A stretch of DNA of 64,000 bases from Gordonia hankookensis. GTDB taxonomy: Bacteria > Actinomycetota > Actinomycetes > Mycobacteriales > Mycobacteriaceae. Shown piece after piece: positions 1 through 8,865 of this stretch. The notes beneath the pieces were generated by a model. That model was not told the origin of the DNA and made no database searches. It worked only from the letters and a program-made list of their open reading frames with translations. The stretch covers positions 1,302,001 through 1,366,000 of the forward strand of contig NZ_JACWMS010000001.1 in the NCBI RefSeq assembly GCF_014673215.1. Reading direction: 5' to 3'. Both the position numbers and the translations under genes were made by a program. Each line of letters begins with the position of its first letter. Positions within the stretch are counted from its first letter, which is position 1.

Positions 1-110
1 AGGCGCACGTCTTCGCTGATCGGTGTCACGGGCGCGGGCGGTAGCCCGAAGCCATCGGTGTTGGGGTGCCCGGTTTGTGCGCCTTGCCCGGAATTCCGTT
101 GCGCCGTCAT
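1..110 (-). CDS. 5' end of an unidentified CDS, running off the left edge
   Basis: An ATG at 110 opens a reading frame on the minus strand that stays open to base 1 (36 codons), beginning MTAQRNSGQG and containing LPPAPVTPISEDVR. It lies just downstream of the epimerase on the same strand. In M. tuberculosis the gene after the equivalent epimerase (Rv0501) is Rv0502, a lysophospholipid-acyltransferase-like protein, so this could be its N-terminus. No acyltransferase motif is reached here, and the Shine-Dalgarno (CGAGAA) is weak. The identity comes from position only and the reading frame itself is uncertain. Confidence 0.35.
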   Translation of the reverse strand, partial: MTAQRNSGQGAQTGHPNTDGFGLPPAPVTPISEDVR

Positions 111-453
111 AGTTCTCGCGGCCGGTCGGGCGCCGGCCGGCTGCTGACTCGGGTGGCGCGCACGGCCTTGTTCACGCGCGGCACGACGGCTCGAATGTGG
201 CGGGTCGACACCGTCGCCCGGCGTCGCGTAGAGCTGGATCACCTTTGCAGTACGTGCGTCGTTGGCGCCACCTGCCAAGAATCTCACCCCTACGTTCCAC
301 GTTGTGTTCGAGCCCCGACAGCCACGATGGCATCTCAGCGATTATGCTACGCGCTCACCGGACTGGGTCTGGTGTCCAAGTCTAAGGCCTGGGTCTCGTT
401 CGTGCACGGGTGTGTGCGAAGTCACGCGGCCGAGTCGGGCGCGGCGCCGATGC
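111..453. other. 343-bp intergenic stretch, no gene seen
   Basis: This lies between the stop of the epimerase and the start of the partial left-edge gene. I found no convincing coding frame, tRNA or strong hairpin. It presumably holds the promoter of the left-edge gene. Short open frames on the plus strand have poor codon use and no ribosome binding site. Confidence 0.4.
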
Positions 454-1509
454 TCATTGGAGCTGGTGCGCGGCATCGACCACCCGTCGTTCGAGTGACC
501 GCCAGGAGTCGGGCGCGACGACGGCCGACAACCCGCCGCGTTCGATGAAGTCGTCGACGGTCTCCAGTGTCGAAAACCGCGGCGCGAAACCGAGTTCCGA
601 GCGCATCCTGGTGGTGTCGAGGACGCGCCCGTAGGTGAGATATTCGGTCTGGCTGGAACGCAATTTGGCCGACCTGAGGTCCTGGAAAACGCCGGTGATC
701 GGCGCGAGCAGACTGCTCGGCACCGGGAGTTCGATGTGGCCGATACGCCGGATCGCCTGGGTCAACGTCACCACTCCCTCACCGGAGACATTGAAGGTAC
801 CGGGCTTGCCGGTGAGGGTCACGTGCTCCATCGCCGCCAGCGCGTCCTCCTCGTGGAGGAACTGCAGCCGCGGTTGATAGCCGATCACGGTCGGCACGAT
901 CGGCAACGAGAGGTAGGAGCCCATACGCGTGTTGATCCGTGGCCCCAGCATCGCCTGCGGCCGGACGATGGTGACGTCGATGTCCTGCCGGCGGCGCCCC
1001 AGCCCGCGGACGTAGCCCTCGATGTCGAGGAGGTCCCGACCGTACCCGCGTTTCGGCTCACGGCGTGCAGGTGTCTCCTCGGAGAAGTGCGACGGATCGT
1101 GCGCACTGGCGCCGTAGACCATCGCGGTCGAGCGCAGGATCAGCCGCTTCACCGATGGACTGCGCTGGCAGGCCGCGCACACCTGCATCGCGCCGACGAC
1201 GTTGAACTCCTTGATCGCGGCCGAGTGCGGTGCGGTCTCCATGATCGAGGTCGCCGCGTGCACCACGGTGTCGACCTCGTAGCTCGCGATCGCCTTGGCG
1301 ATCGCCGGTCGCCGGATGTCGAGACGCAGGAACTCGGCGCGACCCATACGGCGCATCAGGTCTTTGCGCGGCAGTCGTGAGTCGACTGCGAGCACCCGCT
1401 CGATATCGGGGTTGGCCGCCAACCGCGCCACGAGGTATCCGCCGAGGAAGGTGGACGCCCCGGTGACCAGCACCGTTCGCGGCGTCGCGGTGGCCCGCTC
1501 GTCTGACAT
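454..1509 (-). CDS. NAD-dependent epimerase/dehydratase (GalE-type extended SDR, Rv0501-like)
   Basis: 351 residues. The N-terminal Rossmann motif TGASTFLGGYLVARL (about residues 17-31) is the TGxxGxxG fingerprint of extended short-chain dehydrogenases. D-S-R follows the second strand (about 42-44), fitting NAD(H) binding. The catalytic region has STAMVYG (about 127) followed by a G-Y-G-R-D segment (about 155). The family interconverts nucleotide sugars, commonly UDP-glucose/galactose, but the substrate cannot be read from sequence. It sits downstream of bS22 as Rv0501 does in M. tuberculosis, separated by a strong terminator hairpin, and has its own -10 six bases before the ATG. Family assignment is firm and substrate unknown. 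Confidence 0.85.
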   Translation of the reverse strand: MSDERATATPRTVLVTGASTFLGGYLVARLAANPDIERVLAVDSRLPRKDLMRRMGRAEFLRLDIRRPAIAKAIASYEVDTVVHAATSIMETAPHSAAIKEFNVVGAMQVCAACQRSPSVKRLILRSTAMVYGASAHDPSHFSEETPARREPKRGYGRDLLDIEGYVRGLGRRRQDIDVTIVRPQAMLGPRINTRMGSYLSLPIVPTVIGYQPRLQFLHEEDALAAMEHVTLTGKPGTFNVSGEGVVTLTQAIRRIGHIELPVPSSLLAPITGVFQDLRSAKLRSSQTEYLTYGRVLDTTRMRSELGFAPRFSTLETVDDFIERGGLSAVVAPDSWRSLERRVVDAAHQLQ

Positions 1510-1515
1510 GCCCCA

Positions 1516-1521
1516 AGGCTA
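1516..1521 (-). promoter_or_regulatory. -10 element TAGCCT, leaderless start for the epimerase
   Basis: TAGCCT on the minus strand ends 6 nt before the ATG at 1509. This is the spacing expected when the mRNA begins at the start codon. The upstream CTTGGGG is a poor Shine-Dalgarno. Confidence 0.5.
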
Positions 1522-1578
1522 GCGGGCCGTCACGCGGTCCGCTGCGCGCAGCCGATCAGCTCAGAGGTGCACAAACAC

Positions 1579-1605
1579 GAAGAACCCGCCATGAGCGGGT
1601 TCTTC
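1579..1605 (-). terminator. Rho-independent terminator after bS22
   Basis: A perfect 11-bp inverted repeat, GAAGAACCCGC / GCGGGTTCTTC, with a 5-nt loop lies 30 bp downstream of the bS22 stop. On the minus strand it is followed by GTGTTTGTG, a modest T-rich tail. It separates bS22 from the epimerase. Confidence 0.8.
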
Positions 1606-1635
1606 TCGGCAGGTCGCCGGTCGTGGAGCCGACGA

Positions 1636-1737
1636 CTATTTGCCGAGCTTACGACGCTGCACCCGGGTCCGCCGCAGCAATTTGCGGTGCTTCTTCTTCG
1701 ACATGCGCTTGCGGCGCTTCTTGATCACAGAACCCAT
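1636..1737 (-). CDS. Small ribosomal protein bS22 (33 aa, Rv0500B-type)
   Basis: A 33-codon gene reading [19 protein letters not shown] and ending in RRKLGK. Nearly half its residues are Lys or Arg. It matches what I know as mycobacterial Rv0500B, a 33-residue protein of the AURKAIP1/COX24 family seen in mycobacterial small ribosomal subunits (bS22). It starts at ATG 1737 and stops at TAG 1636-1638. It lies between the BldC-like gene and the epimerase on the same strand, as in M. tuberculosis, with a strong hairpin terminator downstream. It is easily missed because of its length. Confidence 0.93.
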
Positions 1738-1980
1738 CGGGGTGCTTCCTCACGGTTGACGCTTCTATTTCTGACAGTCTGGTGTGCCCAGCCATGCGTG
1801 GCGCAGCGCGTAGGCATCAGCACGCGAAGTCCCACATTACCGGTCCCCGGTGGTCAAGCGAAAATCAGGTCGTCAGATGCCACAACTCCCCCGGCCGAGT
1901 CGCGCCGACGAGCGCGCTCCGCCGAGGGAGTGGAGATGTCGTTCGGACCGGATGACGTCCGGCGCCCGAGGGACCGGCGA

Positions 1981-2214
1981 TCAGCCGACGTCGAAGTACG
2001 AGGTCTCCAGGTAGTCGTGCACGGCCTTGGCATGCACCCGGAACGAGCGGCCGACGCGCACGGCCGGCAACTCGCCGCTGTGCACGAGCCGGTACACCGT
2101 CATCTTCGATACTCGCATCAGCGATGCGACCTCGGCGACCGTGAGGAACTGCGACCCCGAGGCCGCATTGCTCACCGCGCCAGTCCTGTCACCAGGCTTT
2201 TCTGCAGGTGCCAT
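1981..2214 (-). CDS. BldC/excisionase-type helix-turn-helix DNA-binding protein (Rv0500A-like)
   Basis: 77 residues, with a MerR-like helix-turn-helix filling residues 22-72: FLTVAEVASLMRVSKMTVYR, then LVHSGELPAVRVGRSFRV. That is the usual excisionase-family layout of helix, recognition helix and basic wing. It probably acts as a small DNA-binding regulator like BldC rather than a phage excisionase, because there is no integrase nearby and its place between proC and bS22 is conserved. A GGAGGT lies 12 nt before the ATG, rather far. Targets are unknown. Confidence 0.85.
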   Translation of the reverse strand: MAPAEKPGDRTGAVSNAASGSQFLTVAEVASLMRVSKMTVYRLVHSGELPAVRVGRSFRVHAKAVHDYLETSYFDVG

Positions 2215-2403
2215 GAATTACTCATACCTCCGGTGCACGCGTCGCGGCCGCCGGCTTCCCCTCCGGCGGACATCAGACACGCACGTGCTTAAAGGAGCTT
2301 AGCGTGGCTGATGTGAAAAAAGCGACGTGAGTTGTGTGAATGTTGCGGCAAATTTTGCGTCAACCCCTACATCCTGGGATTTCGCAGGCCATCGACCACA
2401 AAT

Positions 2404-3273
2404 TCAGGGGGTGTCGGAATCGGTCCGACGCCCGTTCGCACCCGACAAACCCTCAACGTCGGGTCGATGTCCGGCCTTCGCACTCGCCTGTGCGCATGCC
2501 CGCGTCGCCTCGTAGACGCCGTGCCGAAAGCCGTTGGCCTCGAACTCGCGGATCGCCGCTGCCGTGGTACCGCCGGGTGACGTCACCGCAGCGCGCAGAT
2601 CGACCGGCGACAGTCCCGATTCGCTGAGGAGCAGACCGGCACCCCTGATGGTCTGCACCGCCATCTCGCTGGCCTGCGGCCGGCTCAGGCCGAGGGCCAC
2701 ACCGGCATCGATCATCGCCTCGGCCATCAGGAAGACGTAGGCGGGCCCGGAGCCGGAGACCGCGGTCACCGCATCCATCTGCTTCTCCGGCACCACTGCG
2801 ACCTTGCCGACCGATTCGAGGAGCCCCACGACCGCGGCGAGCTGTTCGTCGCCGACGTAACGCCCCGCCGACACCGCCGACATCGCCTCGTTGACCAGCA
2901 TCGGCGTGTTGGGCATCACCCGGATCACCGGGGTCCCGGCCTGCAGCGCGTTCTCGTACCGGGAGATCGGGATACCGGCCACCAGGGTCACCGTGACACG
3001 CTCGGAGTCGGCGCTGTCGTCGGCGCTGGCCAGCTGGCGGAGCACCGAGTCGACATCGTCCGGCTTGATCGCCAGGAACACATAGTGCGCGCCCTCGGCG
3101 GCCGAGGCCACGTCGGTGACGAGGACGCCGTACTCGTCGGCGATCTCTTTGGCCCGACTCGACATCCTCTCGGCGACGACGAGGTTCTTGGTCTGTTTGC
3201 CGGACTGGATCAAGCCGGCCAGCAGCGCCTCTCCGATCTTGCCGCCGCCCACGATGGCGATGCGTTCGGTCAC
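2404..3273 (-). CDS. proC: Pyrroline-5-carboxylate reductase
   Basis: 289 residues. It catalyses the last step of proline synthesis, NAD(P)H reduction of 1-pyrroline-5-carboxylate. Residues 3-15 give IAIVGGGKIGEAL, the nucleotide-binding loop, and VSGSGPAYVFLMAEAMIDAG near 160-180 is the P5CR signature. I chose GTG at 3273 because AGGAAGG precedes it at good spacing and the protein then has the family's usual length. The frame is open upstream, but that sequence looks non-coding. Gene order with the thioesterase and the isomerase upstream is as in M. tuberculosis (Rv0498-Rv0500). Confidence 0.95.
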   Translation of the reverse strand: MTERIAIVGGGKIGEALLAGLIQSGKQTKNLVVAERMSSRAKEIADEYGVLVTDVASAAEGAHYVFLAIKPDDVDSVLRQLASADDSADSERVTVTLVAGIPISRYENALQAGTPVIRVMPNTPMLVNEAMSAVSAGRYVGDEQLAAVVGLLESVGKVAVVPEKQMDAVTAVSGSGPAYVFLMAEAMIDAGVALGLSRPQASEMAVQTIRGAGLLLSESGLSPVDLRAAVTSPGGTTAAAIREFEANGFRHGVYEATRACAQASAKAGHRPDVEGLSGANGRRTDSDTP

Positions 3274-3386
3274 GAGTGATGCCTTCCTGAAGTCTGATGT
3301 GTGAGCTGGTCGCGGTGGGTACCGCGAGCGAATGCTGCCCGGTGTTCCGAGCCCGATGGTCCGGGCCCGGCGCTCCTGGCTCGATG

Positions 3387-4292
3387 CTAAGAGCGCTGCG
3401 GGATGAGGGCGAGTTGTCGCGACTGCGCGACGATCGTCCCGGTCGAGTCCACCACGAGATGGTCTTCCTCGAACATCCCGGGTCCCACCTCTGTGCTGGT
3501 CGCGGCGAATCGCAGCCACCCGGGTGCCGGATGACGGCGGATGTAGGTGGTCAATTGGACGGTGGGAGCCCAGCCGAACAACGCCAGGTTCATCACCACC
3601 GGTGGCGAGATGTCGCAGACGAGCACGGCGAAGTTCGTATCCGGCTCCCCACCCTTCGGGCGGACCCACCCGCGCACCACGGGCTCACCGGTCTCGCCGC
3701 GGGCGATCGGGAAGGTCTCGGGGTCGAGCACGAAATCCAGCGCGGGCCCGAGGTGGTTGACCTCGGCGATCGGTGAATCGTCGAGTGCGATACCGCTGGC
3801 CGGTGGCTCGTCGGGCGTTCCGTCGAGCACCGTCGGAGCCGTGTGATGCGGCGCCCCGGCATCAGGGCGCGCGCAGGTGACCGACGACGACACCATCGTC
3901 CGACCGCCCTGCACGGCGTCGACTGTCATCACCGTGACCGTCCGGCCGCGCTTGCGCAACAGCACCTCGAGGTCGATAGCCGCGGCGTCCGGGGCGGCGA
4001 GGTAGTCACTGCTGATGGCGACCGGGATCTTCGCCGCCTCCGCGTCGTCGTCAGAGGCCCCCTGCGGGGAGAGGTCGGTCAGCGCCTGTCGGGCCGCATG
4101 CGCGACGACCATCTGCAGACTGCCGCCGTGCACCTTCGGTCCGATGGTGAACACGGGGTCCATCACCGCGCGGTAGGTGATCCGGTCGTCGCCCGACCTG
4201 CCCACCTCGGTGAGGGCCAACACATCGGCCAGCTTCTGGGTCATCGATCCGCTCTCTGGTTCATGTCGGGCGGACTCGACCGGTGCGTTCAC
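3387..4292 (-). CDS. Acyl-CoA thioesterase-like protein with double hot-dog fold (Rv0499-like)
   Basis: 301 residues from GTG 4292, which overlaps the stop of the upstream gene (GTGA). ATG at 4244 is an alternative giving 285 residues. The N-terminal half contains TIGPKVHGGSLQMVVAHAAR (about 49-68), the HGG helix of a hot-dog thioesterase. The C-terminal half ends VVDSTGTIVAQSRQLALIP, the usual closing strand of TesB-like double hot-dog proteins. The likely role is acyl-CoA hydrolysis in the cytoplasm, with unknown substrate. Translational coupling to the isomerase upstream suggests one transcript running toward proC. Confidence 0.75.
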   Translation of the reverse strand: MNAPVESARHEPESGSMTQKLADVLALTEVGRSGDDRITYRAVMDPVFTIGPKVHGGSLQMVVAHAARQALTDLSPQGASDDDAEAAKIPVAISSDYLAAPDAAAIDLEVLLRKRGRTVTVMTVDAVQGGRTMVSSSVTCARPDAGAPHHTAPTVLDGTPDEPPASGIALDDSPIAEVNHLGPALDFVLDPETFPIARGETGEPVVRGWVRPKGGEPDTNFAVLVCDISPPVVMNLALFGWAPTVQLTTYIRRHPAPGWLRFAATSTEVGPGMFEEDHLVVDSTGTIVAQSRQLALIPQRS

Positions 4293-5212
4293 ACCTGGTC
4301 GGTCCGGACCCGTTCGGGGCCGTCCGAGGGCAGCGTCCGTCGGAGATGCTGCCGCGCAAAATCTAGCGAATGGGCCAACAGTGCACTGCGTTCGGGTTTG
4401 TTGCGGGCGGAGCTGGTGGTGACCTCCAGCACGACGGCACCGTCGAAGTCACTCTGCGCGAGAAGCCGGCAGACCTCTGCGCACGGCTGATTGCCGTCGC
4501 CGGGAAGCAGGTGTTCGTCGGTGGCCGCGCCGTCACCGTCGGCGAGATGCAGGTGGTTGAGACGCGATCCCATCCGGTCGAACATGGCCAGCGCGTCGAC
4601 GCCCGCGGTCGCGGTGTGGGAGAGATCGAGGGTGTAGTTGGCGTAGCCGTCGTCGGTCGGGTCGATCGACTTGCCGAACGCCGACGCCGCGAGCCCGGGA
4701 CCGCCACCGCGACCGGCGAGACGTTTCGCCGAACGCTCGCCCGCTCCGAACAGGCGGTCGGCGCGCATCGGGAACATGTTCTCCACGGCGATCGCGATCC
4801 CGCTGTCCTCCTCGAGTTCCGCGACGAGATCGTCGAAGGCTTCGACATAGGCCCGCTGCCAGCGAAACGGCGGATGCACCACCACGGTCTGGGCGCCGAG
4901 GTCCTCGGCGGCCTGCACCGACCGCGCCAATTTGACCAGTGGGTCACGACCCCAGACGCGCTGGGAGATCAGCAGACACGGTGCGTGGATCGACAGGACG
5001 GGCACCTGGTAGCGCTCGGACAGGTATTCGACGTGCCGAATGTCCTGGCTCACCGCCTCGCCCCACACCATCAGCTCGACCCCGTCGAATCCGAGTTCCG
5101 CGGCGTAGGCGAATGCCGCCTCGGTGTTCTGCGGATAGACCGATGCCGTCGACAACCCGATGGGGATGTCGCGTGTCTCGGGTCGTGTCGGCGATGGCAC
5201 GGCGTCTGTCAC
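4289..5212 (-). CDS. Sugar phosphate isomerase/epimerase-like TIM barrel (Rv0498-like)
   Basis: 307 residues from GTG 5212, 8 nt after the stop of the membrane-protein gene. Xylose-isomerase-like TIM-barrel motifs are present: IGLSTASVYP, LGFDGVELMVWGE (about 40-52), LSIHAPCL, TVVVHPPF, IAVENMF and LNHLHLADGDG. The His and Glu residues in these strand ends are the usual metal ligands of the AP-endonuclease-2/isomerase superfamily. The substrate is unknown. An upstream extension of the frame looks non-coding. The 3' end overlaps the thioesterase start by 4 nt. Confidence 0.8.
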   Translation of the reverse strand: MTDAVPSPTRPETRDIPIGLSTASVYPQNTEAAFAYAAELGFDGVELMVWGEAVSQDIRHVEYLSERYQVPVLSIHAPCLLISQRVWGRDPLVKLARSVQAAEDLGAQTVVVHPPFRWQRAYVEAFDDLVAELEEDSGIAIAVENMFPMRADRLFGAGERSAKRLAGRGGGPGLAASAFGKSIDPTDDGYANYTLDLSHTATAGVDALAMFDRMGSRLNHLHLADGDGAATDEHLLPGDGNQPCAEVCRLLAQSDFDGAVVLEVTTSSARNKPERSALLAHSLDFARQHLRRTLPSDGPERVRTDQV

Positions 5213-5220
5213 GGTGGGAC

Positions 5221-6768
5221 TCAGGTGGCCAACAACACCAGTGGGCCGATCGTCACGATCAGCCCGACGCCCAGCGCGAGAAGCGTGGTCGTGAGATCTT
5301 TCGTCCGCCGCACTAGATGCGCGAAGGTGACGATGCCGAAGATCACCAGCACGGCCAGCACCAGCGCGAAGTAGACGTTCCACTTCCACAGTTCGGTGAA
5401 GCCCCAGAACAGTCCGATGCCGATCGCGAGACCGGCGATCGACTGTCCGATGACGACAAGCCACGCCACCGTCGGCGAGTGCTTGCTCCCGTCGCTGTCA
5501 CGCTTGTCGTCGGTCTGCTCGTCGGCCGTAGGCGTGGCCGCCGGAGCGACGTCGCGATCGCTGGTCGTCGCGACCGGGTCGAGAGCCTCGGCGCGAGCGG
5601 TTTCGATCGCAGCGGCCCGACGACGACCTGCGCGGGTGCTGAGATCGTCGGGGCCCGGGCCGTCGGTCTCGTCCAGGTCGGTGTCGGTGTGTTCGGCGTC
5701 GATGTGAGCCGTGTCGATGTGGGCCGTGTCGGTGTCCGGACCGTCGGCGAGGTCACCGATGTATTCGGTCCGGGCCTCCGCGGGGTCCGACGGCTCGGCT
5801 ACCGTCGGTGCTGCGAATGCCGCGGTACCGCCCACCGACAGATCGTCGACGTCGGGCTCCCGGTCGGCGTCTGCGACCTGGTCGGGTTCATCGAAGCCGG
5901 GCTCGTCGGCCACCACCTGCTCGCGCGCACGCGCCGCCGCAGGACGGGAGGACCGGTCGGAATTCTGTTTGTTCTTGAGCCAGCCGAAGCGCCGCTTCGG
6001 GGGCTCGGGCTCCTCGTCGATGTCGGCGAACGCACGATAGGCCTCGAAGTCGTCGGCCGATTCGGGCGTTTCCTCGATCACCTCGGGCGTTCCGGACAGG
6101 GAGGCCAGGTCGTAGCCGTCGATGTCGTCGGGCTCCACGACCACCAGCTCGTCGTCATCCTCCACCACGGGGATGATCCCGGTCACCGCATTGGCGTTCT
6201 CCGATTCGGCGGCCGACGGACGGCCCCGCGGTGCCGGTCCCGGCCGATTGGCGCCGGTCTGGGGCGCGAGCCGACCGGTGACCGAAGAGGCGCTGAAGTC
6301 ACGGGTGGAGGGCGAGGCATATCCGGGCATCCCGCTCGCGGTGGGACCGGCCGGCCGGTTCGACGGCGGCGGCGCGTCCGGGCCGGGCTTCTGAGATGGG
6401 AATGGGGAGGGCGCCCGATCTGCGACCGGGCGGTCATCGGCATAGCGACGTGCGACCGGGTTCGCCGACCGCGGGAAGGCGCCCGCGTCGTCGCGGCGCT
6501 CCTCCGGCGCCGGCGTTTCCGGAGCCGACCGGCGATTGCCGCCGGTCTCCGGCTCGGCGGGACCGGCGTCGGTCGCATCGGCCGACCGGACGCGCGGGAT
6601 CTCACCGGTCAGTTCCGACACGGACACCGAACCCTCGCGGCCGACGCGGCGCCTGCCGCGGCCTTCGCGGGTACCGCCGGTGGCGGCACCGCCCTCCTCG
6701 CGACTGCGTGCCAGCAACTCCGACACGGAGATCGGCCGTGAGTCCGGTGCATCCGGTTCGTTCGCCAT
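5221..6768 (-). CDS. Acidic, disordered membrane protein with three C-terminal TM segments (Rv0497-like)
   Basis: 515 residues. Residues 1 to about 430 are low-complexity and rich in Asp, Glu, Pro, Arg and Ala, including DTAHIDTAHIDAEHTD repeats. No folded domain is evident there. The last 85 residues form three hydrophobic segments starting VAWLVVIGQSIAGLAIG, VYFALVLAVLVIFGIV and LLALGVGLIVTIGPLVLL. This predicts a long cytoplasmic tail anchored in the membrane. It lies between ppx and the isomerase gene, as Rv0497 does. Function is unknown; the layout suggests a scaffold or regulatory role, which is inference. Confidence 0.75.
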   Translation of the reverse strand: MANEPDAPDSRPISVSELLARSREEGGAATGGTREGRGRRRVGREGSVSVSELTGEIPRVRSADATDAGPAEPETGGNRRSAPETPAPEERRDDAGAFPRSANPVARRYADDRPVADRAPSPFPSQKPGPDAPPPSNRPAGPTASGMPGYASPSTRDFSASSVTGRLAPQTGANRPGPAPRGRPSAAESENANAVTGIIPVVEDDDELVVVEPDDIDGYDLASLSGTPEVIEETPESADDFEAYRAFADIDEEPEPPKRRFGWLKNKQNSDRSSRPAAARAREQVVADEPGFDEPDQVADADREPDVDDLSVGGTAAFAAPTVAEPSDPAEARTEYIGDLADGPDTDTAHIDTAHIDAEHTDTDLDETDGPGPDDLSTRAGRRRAAAIETARAEALDPVATTSDRDVAPAATPTADEQTDDKRDSDGSKHSPTVAWLVVIGQSIAGLAIGIGLFWGFTELWKWNVYFALVLAVLVIFGIVTFAHLVRRTKDLTTTLLALGVGLIVTIGPLVLLAT

Positions 6769-6867
6769 CAGAGTGCGCTCTCCGTCCTCGAGATCAACCC
6801 GCCCCCTCGCGGGACATCGTCAATTGTGTGTCCGATGTCCTCCGCGCCTGCGGATCGGGAACACCGG

Positions 6868-7860
6868 TCATCCAACGCCGCGGTCCACCCCCCTGGTTCC
6901 CACGGCTCCGTTTCCGATGGACTCTGCCGATTCCGCCGGCTCCGAGTCGAGCCGACGCAGGATGACCCCCTCGCGCAGCGCCCACGGACAGATCTCAAGT
7001 GTATCGACTGACAGCGCCCGCATGGCCGCCTCCGCCACAAGCGCGCCTGCGACCAGCTGACCTGCGCGATCTGCGCTCACGCCCTCGAGTTCGGCACGAT
7101 CATCACGAGTCATCCGCGAGATGAACGAGATCAGTTGACGCAACCCACTCGACGTCAGCTGGCGTTTCACTCGGGGGCCTGCGCTCGACGGCGCCGCCCC
7201 GGTCAGCCGGGCCAGACTCCGGAACGTCTTCGACGTGCCGACCGCGAGATCGGGTTTGCCCGGGTCGATGAGTTCTTTCGCCGCGGGCCGCAGCTCCGCG
7301 TCGAGCCAATCCCGCAGCACCGACACCCGACGGCGGTCCGGTGGGTCGCCGGGCAGCCACTCCCGCGTCAGCCGGCCGGCACCGAGTGGCACCGACAGCG
7401 CCACCTCGGGTTCCTCATCCACCCCGTTGGACATCTCCAGCGATCCGCCCCCGATGTCGAGCGCGAGGATGCGGCCTGCGCTCCAGCCATACCAGCGCCG
7501 CACCGCCAACGACGTCAGTCGCGCCTCGTCGGGACCGGAGAGCACGGTGACCTGCACGCCGGTCTTGCGTGCGACCTCGGCGAGCACCTCGTCGCTGTTG
7601 CTCGCGTCGCGTACCGCCGACGTCGCGAAAGCCATGATCTGCTCACAACCCGACGTCGATGCGATGTGGGTGAACTCGTCCACCGACTCGATGAGCTTGG
7701 CTGCCGCGCGATCGGACAGGCGGCCGCGGTCGTCGATCTGCTCGGCGAGGCGCAGCACGGATTTGGTGGAACTCATCGGGGTGGGGTGGCCACCGCGGTG
7801 GGCGTCGACCACCAGCAGATGAACCGTATTGCTGCCCACGTCGAGCACTCCTAGACGCAC
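6868..7860 (-). CDS. Ppx/GppA-family exopolyphosphatase (Rv0496-like)
   Basis: 330 residues from GTG 7860. The first residues, [19 protein letters not shown], form phosphate-loop 1 of the ASKHA fold. Others are FATSAVRDA, a second loop [14 protein letters not shown] (about 138-151) and [14 protein letters not shown]. The length fits the short mycobacterial type lacking the C-terminal HD domain. The family hydrolyses polyphosphate or pppGpp; the Rv0496 type is an exopolyphosphatase as far as I recall. A -10 TAGGGT 8 nt before the GTG supports this start and a leaderless mRNA. It is divergent from the Rv0495c-like gene. Confidence 0.88.
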   Translation of the reverse strand: MRLGVLDVGSNTVHLLVVDAHRGGHPTPMSSTKSVLRLAEQIDDRGRLSDRAAAKLIESVDEFTHIASTSGCEQIMAFATSAVRDASNSDEVLAEVARKTGVQVTVLSGPDEARLTSLAVRRWYGWSAGRILALDIGGGSLEMSNGVDEEPEVALSVPLGAGRLTREWLPGDPPDRRRVSVLRDWLDAELRPAAKELIDPGKPDLAVGTSKTFRSLARLTGAAPSSAGPRVKRQLTSSGLRQLISFISRMTRDDRAELEGVSADRAGQLVAGALVAEAAMRALSVDTLEICPWALREGVILRRLDSEPAESAESIGNGAVGTRGVDRGVG

Positions 7861-7868
7861 GTCCTCAC

Positions 7869-7874
7869 ACCCTA
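7869..7874 (-). promoter_or_regulatory. -10 element TAGGGT for the Ppx gene
   Basis: TAGGGT on the minus strand lies 8 nt before the GTG at 7860. With the facing TACCGT at 7966-7971 it defines a 118-bp divergent promoter region. Confidence 0.5.
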
Positions 7875-7965
7875 CTGCGTCGTCGGCCACGGCACACCGG
7901 AGACCCTTGCCCCGGTCCCCGGCGCGGCGCGTACCCGCTCGACATGCGAAGACGCCGCCGGCGGT

Positions 7966-7971
7966 TACCGT
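7966..7971 (+). promoter_or_regulatory. -10 element TACCGT for the Rv0495c-like gene
   Basis: TACCGT ends 7 nt before ATG 7979, so transcription probably starts at the start codon. No Shine-Dalgarno precedes the ATG. Confidence 0.5.
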
Positions 7972-7978
7972 GGACACC

Positions 7979-8833
7979 ATGGCCCGCACCGAAGCATCGA
8001 CGCGCATGAAACCGGCGCCCGAGGTGGATCTCGACTTCCCGCGTGAATGGTACGAATTCATCGATCCCGACAATTCCGAACACGTCATCCGGGCGGACCT
8101 GACGTGGTTGCTCTCCTACTGGACATGCGTGTTCGGGACTCCGGCGTGCCAGGGCATCATCGAGGGCCGTGAACACGACGGGTGCTGCAGTCACGGCGCC
8201 TACCTCTCCGACGAGGACGACCGTCGGAAGCTGGCCGAGGGCATGGCCATGCTGACCGCCGACGACTGGCAGTTCCACAAGAAGGGCTCCGGCAAGGACC
8301 CGCTCGGCCCCCGCGGCTACCTCGAAGAGGGCGACCTCGACGACGAGCCCGCGCTCAAGACTCGAAAGTACAAGGGCGCCTGCATCTTTCTGAACCGACC
8401 CGGCTTCGAGGGCGGCGCCGGGTGCGCATTGCACTCGATGGCGCTGCGTCGGGGACTCGAACCGCTCACCGTGAAGCCCGAGGTGTGCTGGCAACTCCCG
8501 ATGCGTCGCGAGGAGAGCTGGGTGGAACGCCCCGACGGCACCGAGATCCTCCAGACCACCATCACCGAGTTCGACCGACGCGGCTGGGGCGAGGGCGGAC
8601 ACGACCTCCAGTGGTATTGCTCCGGATCGCCGGACGCGCATGTCGGCGCCACCCAGGTCTGGGAATCCTACGGCCCGGAGCTCACCGAGCTGATCGGCCG
8701 ACGGGCCTACGAGGAGCTGGCTGCCGCATGCCGGCGCCGAAACGGATTGGGCCTGATCGCGATTCACCCGGCCACCGCCGCCGCGACGACCCGGCGGGAG
8801 ACCGACATCAAATACGAACTCCTCGAGGACTGA
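7979..8833 (+). CDS. Conserved Cys-rich protein, DUF3109-like (Rv0495c-like)
   Basis: 284 residues from ATG 7979 (MARTEAS); a later ATG at 8006 is less likely given the -10 placement. Cysteines are concentrated in [11 protein letters not shown] (about 45), [11 protein letters not shown] (about 60) and [19 protein letters not shown] (about 132-150), resembling a metal-binding arrangement like a zinc or Fe-S site. The C-terminal part has [12 protein letters not shown]. It corresponds to Rv0495c, conserved next to ppx and senX3-regX3 in mycobacteria. Function is not known to me. It is convergent with regX3. Confidence 0.8.
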   Translation: MARTEASTRMKPAPEVDLDFPREWYEFIDPDNSEHVIRADLTWLLSYWTCVFGTPACQGIIEGREHDGCCSHGAYLSDEDDRRKLAEGMAMLTADDWQFHKKGSGKDPLGPRGYLEEGDLDDEPALKTRKYKGACIFLNRPGFEGGAGCALHSMALRRGLEPLTVKPEVCWQLPMRREESWVERPDGTEILQTTITEFDRRGWGEGGHDLQWYCSGSPDAHVGATQVWESYGPELTELIGRRAYEELAAACRRRNGLGLIAIHPATAAATTRRETDIKYELLED

Positions 8834-8837
8834 CCGG

Positions 8838-8863
8838 CCGGGGGCCACGACTGACCGCCCCGG
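8838..8863. terminator. Possible bidirectional terminator hairpin
   Basis: A 6-bp GC-only inverted repeat (CCGGGG / CCCCGG) with a 14-nt loop fills most of the gap between the convergent Rv0495c-like gene and regX3. It has no T tract. Confidence 0.4.
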
Positions 8864-8865
8864 GG

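Noticed and set aside
231..250. GAGCTGGATCACCTTTGCAG resembles the 3' end of 16S rRNA
   Set aside because: Only about 12 bases agree, the anti-Shine-Dalgarno CCTCC is missing and no rRNA sequence precedes it.
736..1380. Long plus-strand open frame opposite the epimerase
   Set aside because: Shadow of a high-GC gene: no motif, no ribosome site, and the minus strand encodes a clear SDR.
1981..2214. Excisionase-like gene as evidence of a prophage
   Set aside because: No integrase or phage genes nearby; it matches the chromosomal BldC/Rv0500A type in a conserved neighbourhood.
5317..6741. 474-codon open frame opposite the acidic membrane protein
   Set aside because: Composition artefact of the low-complexity region; no start signal.
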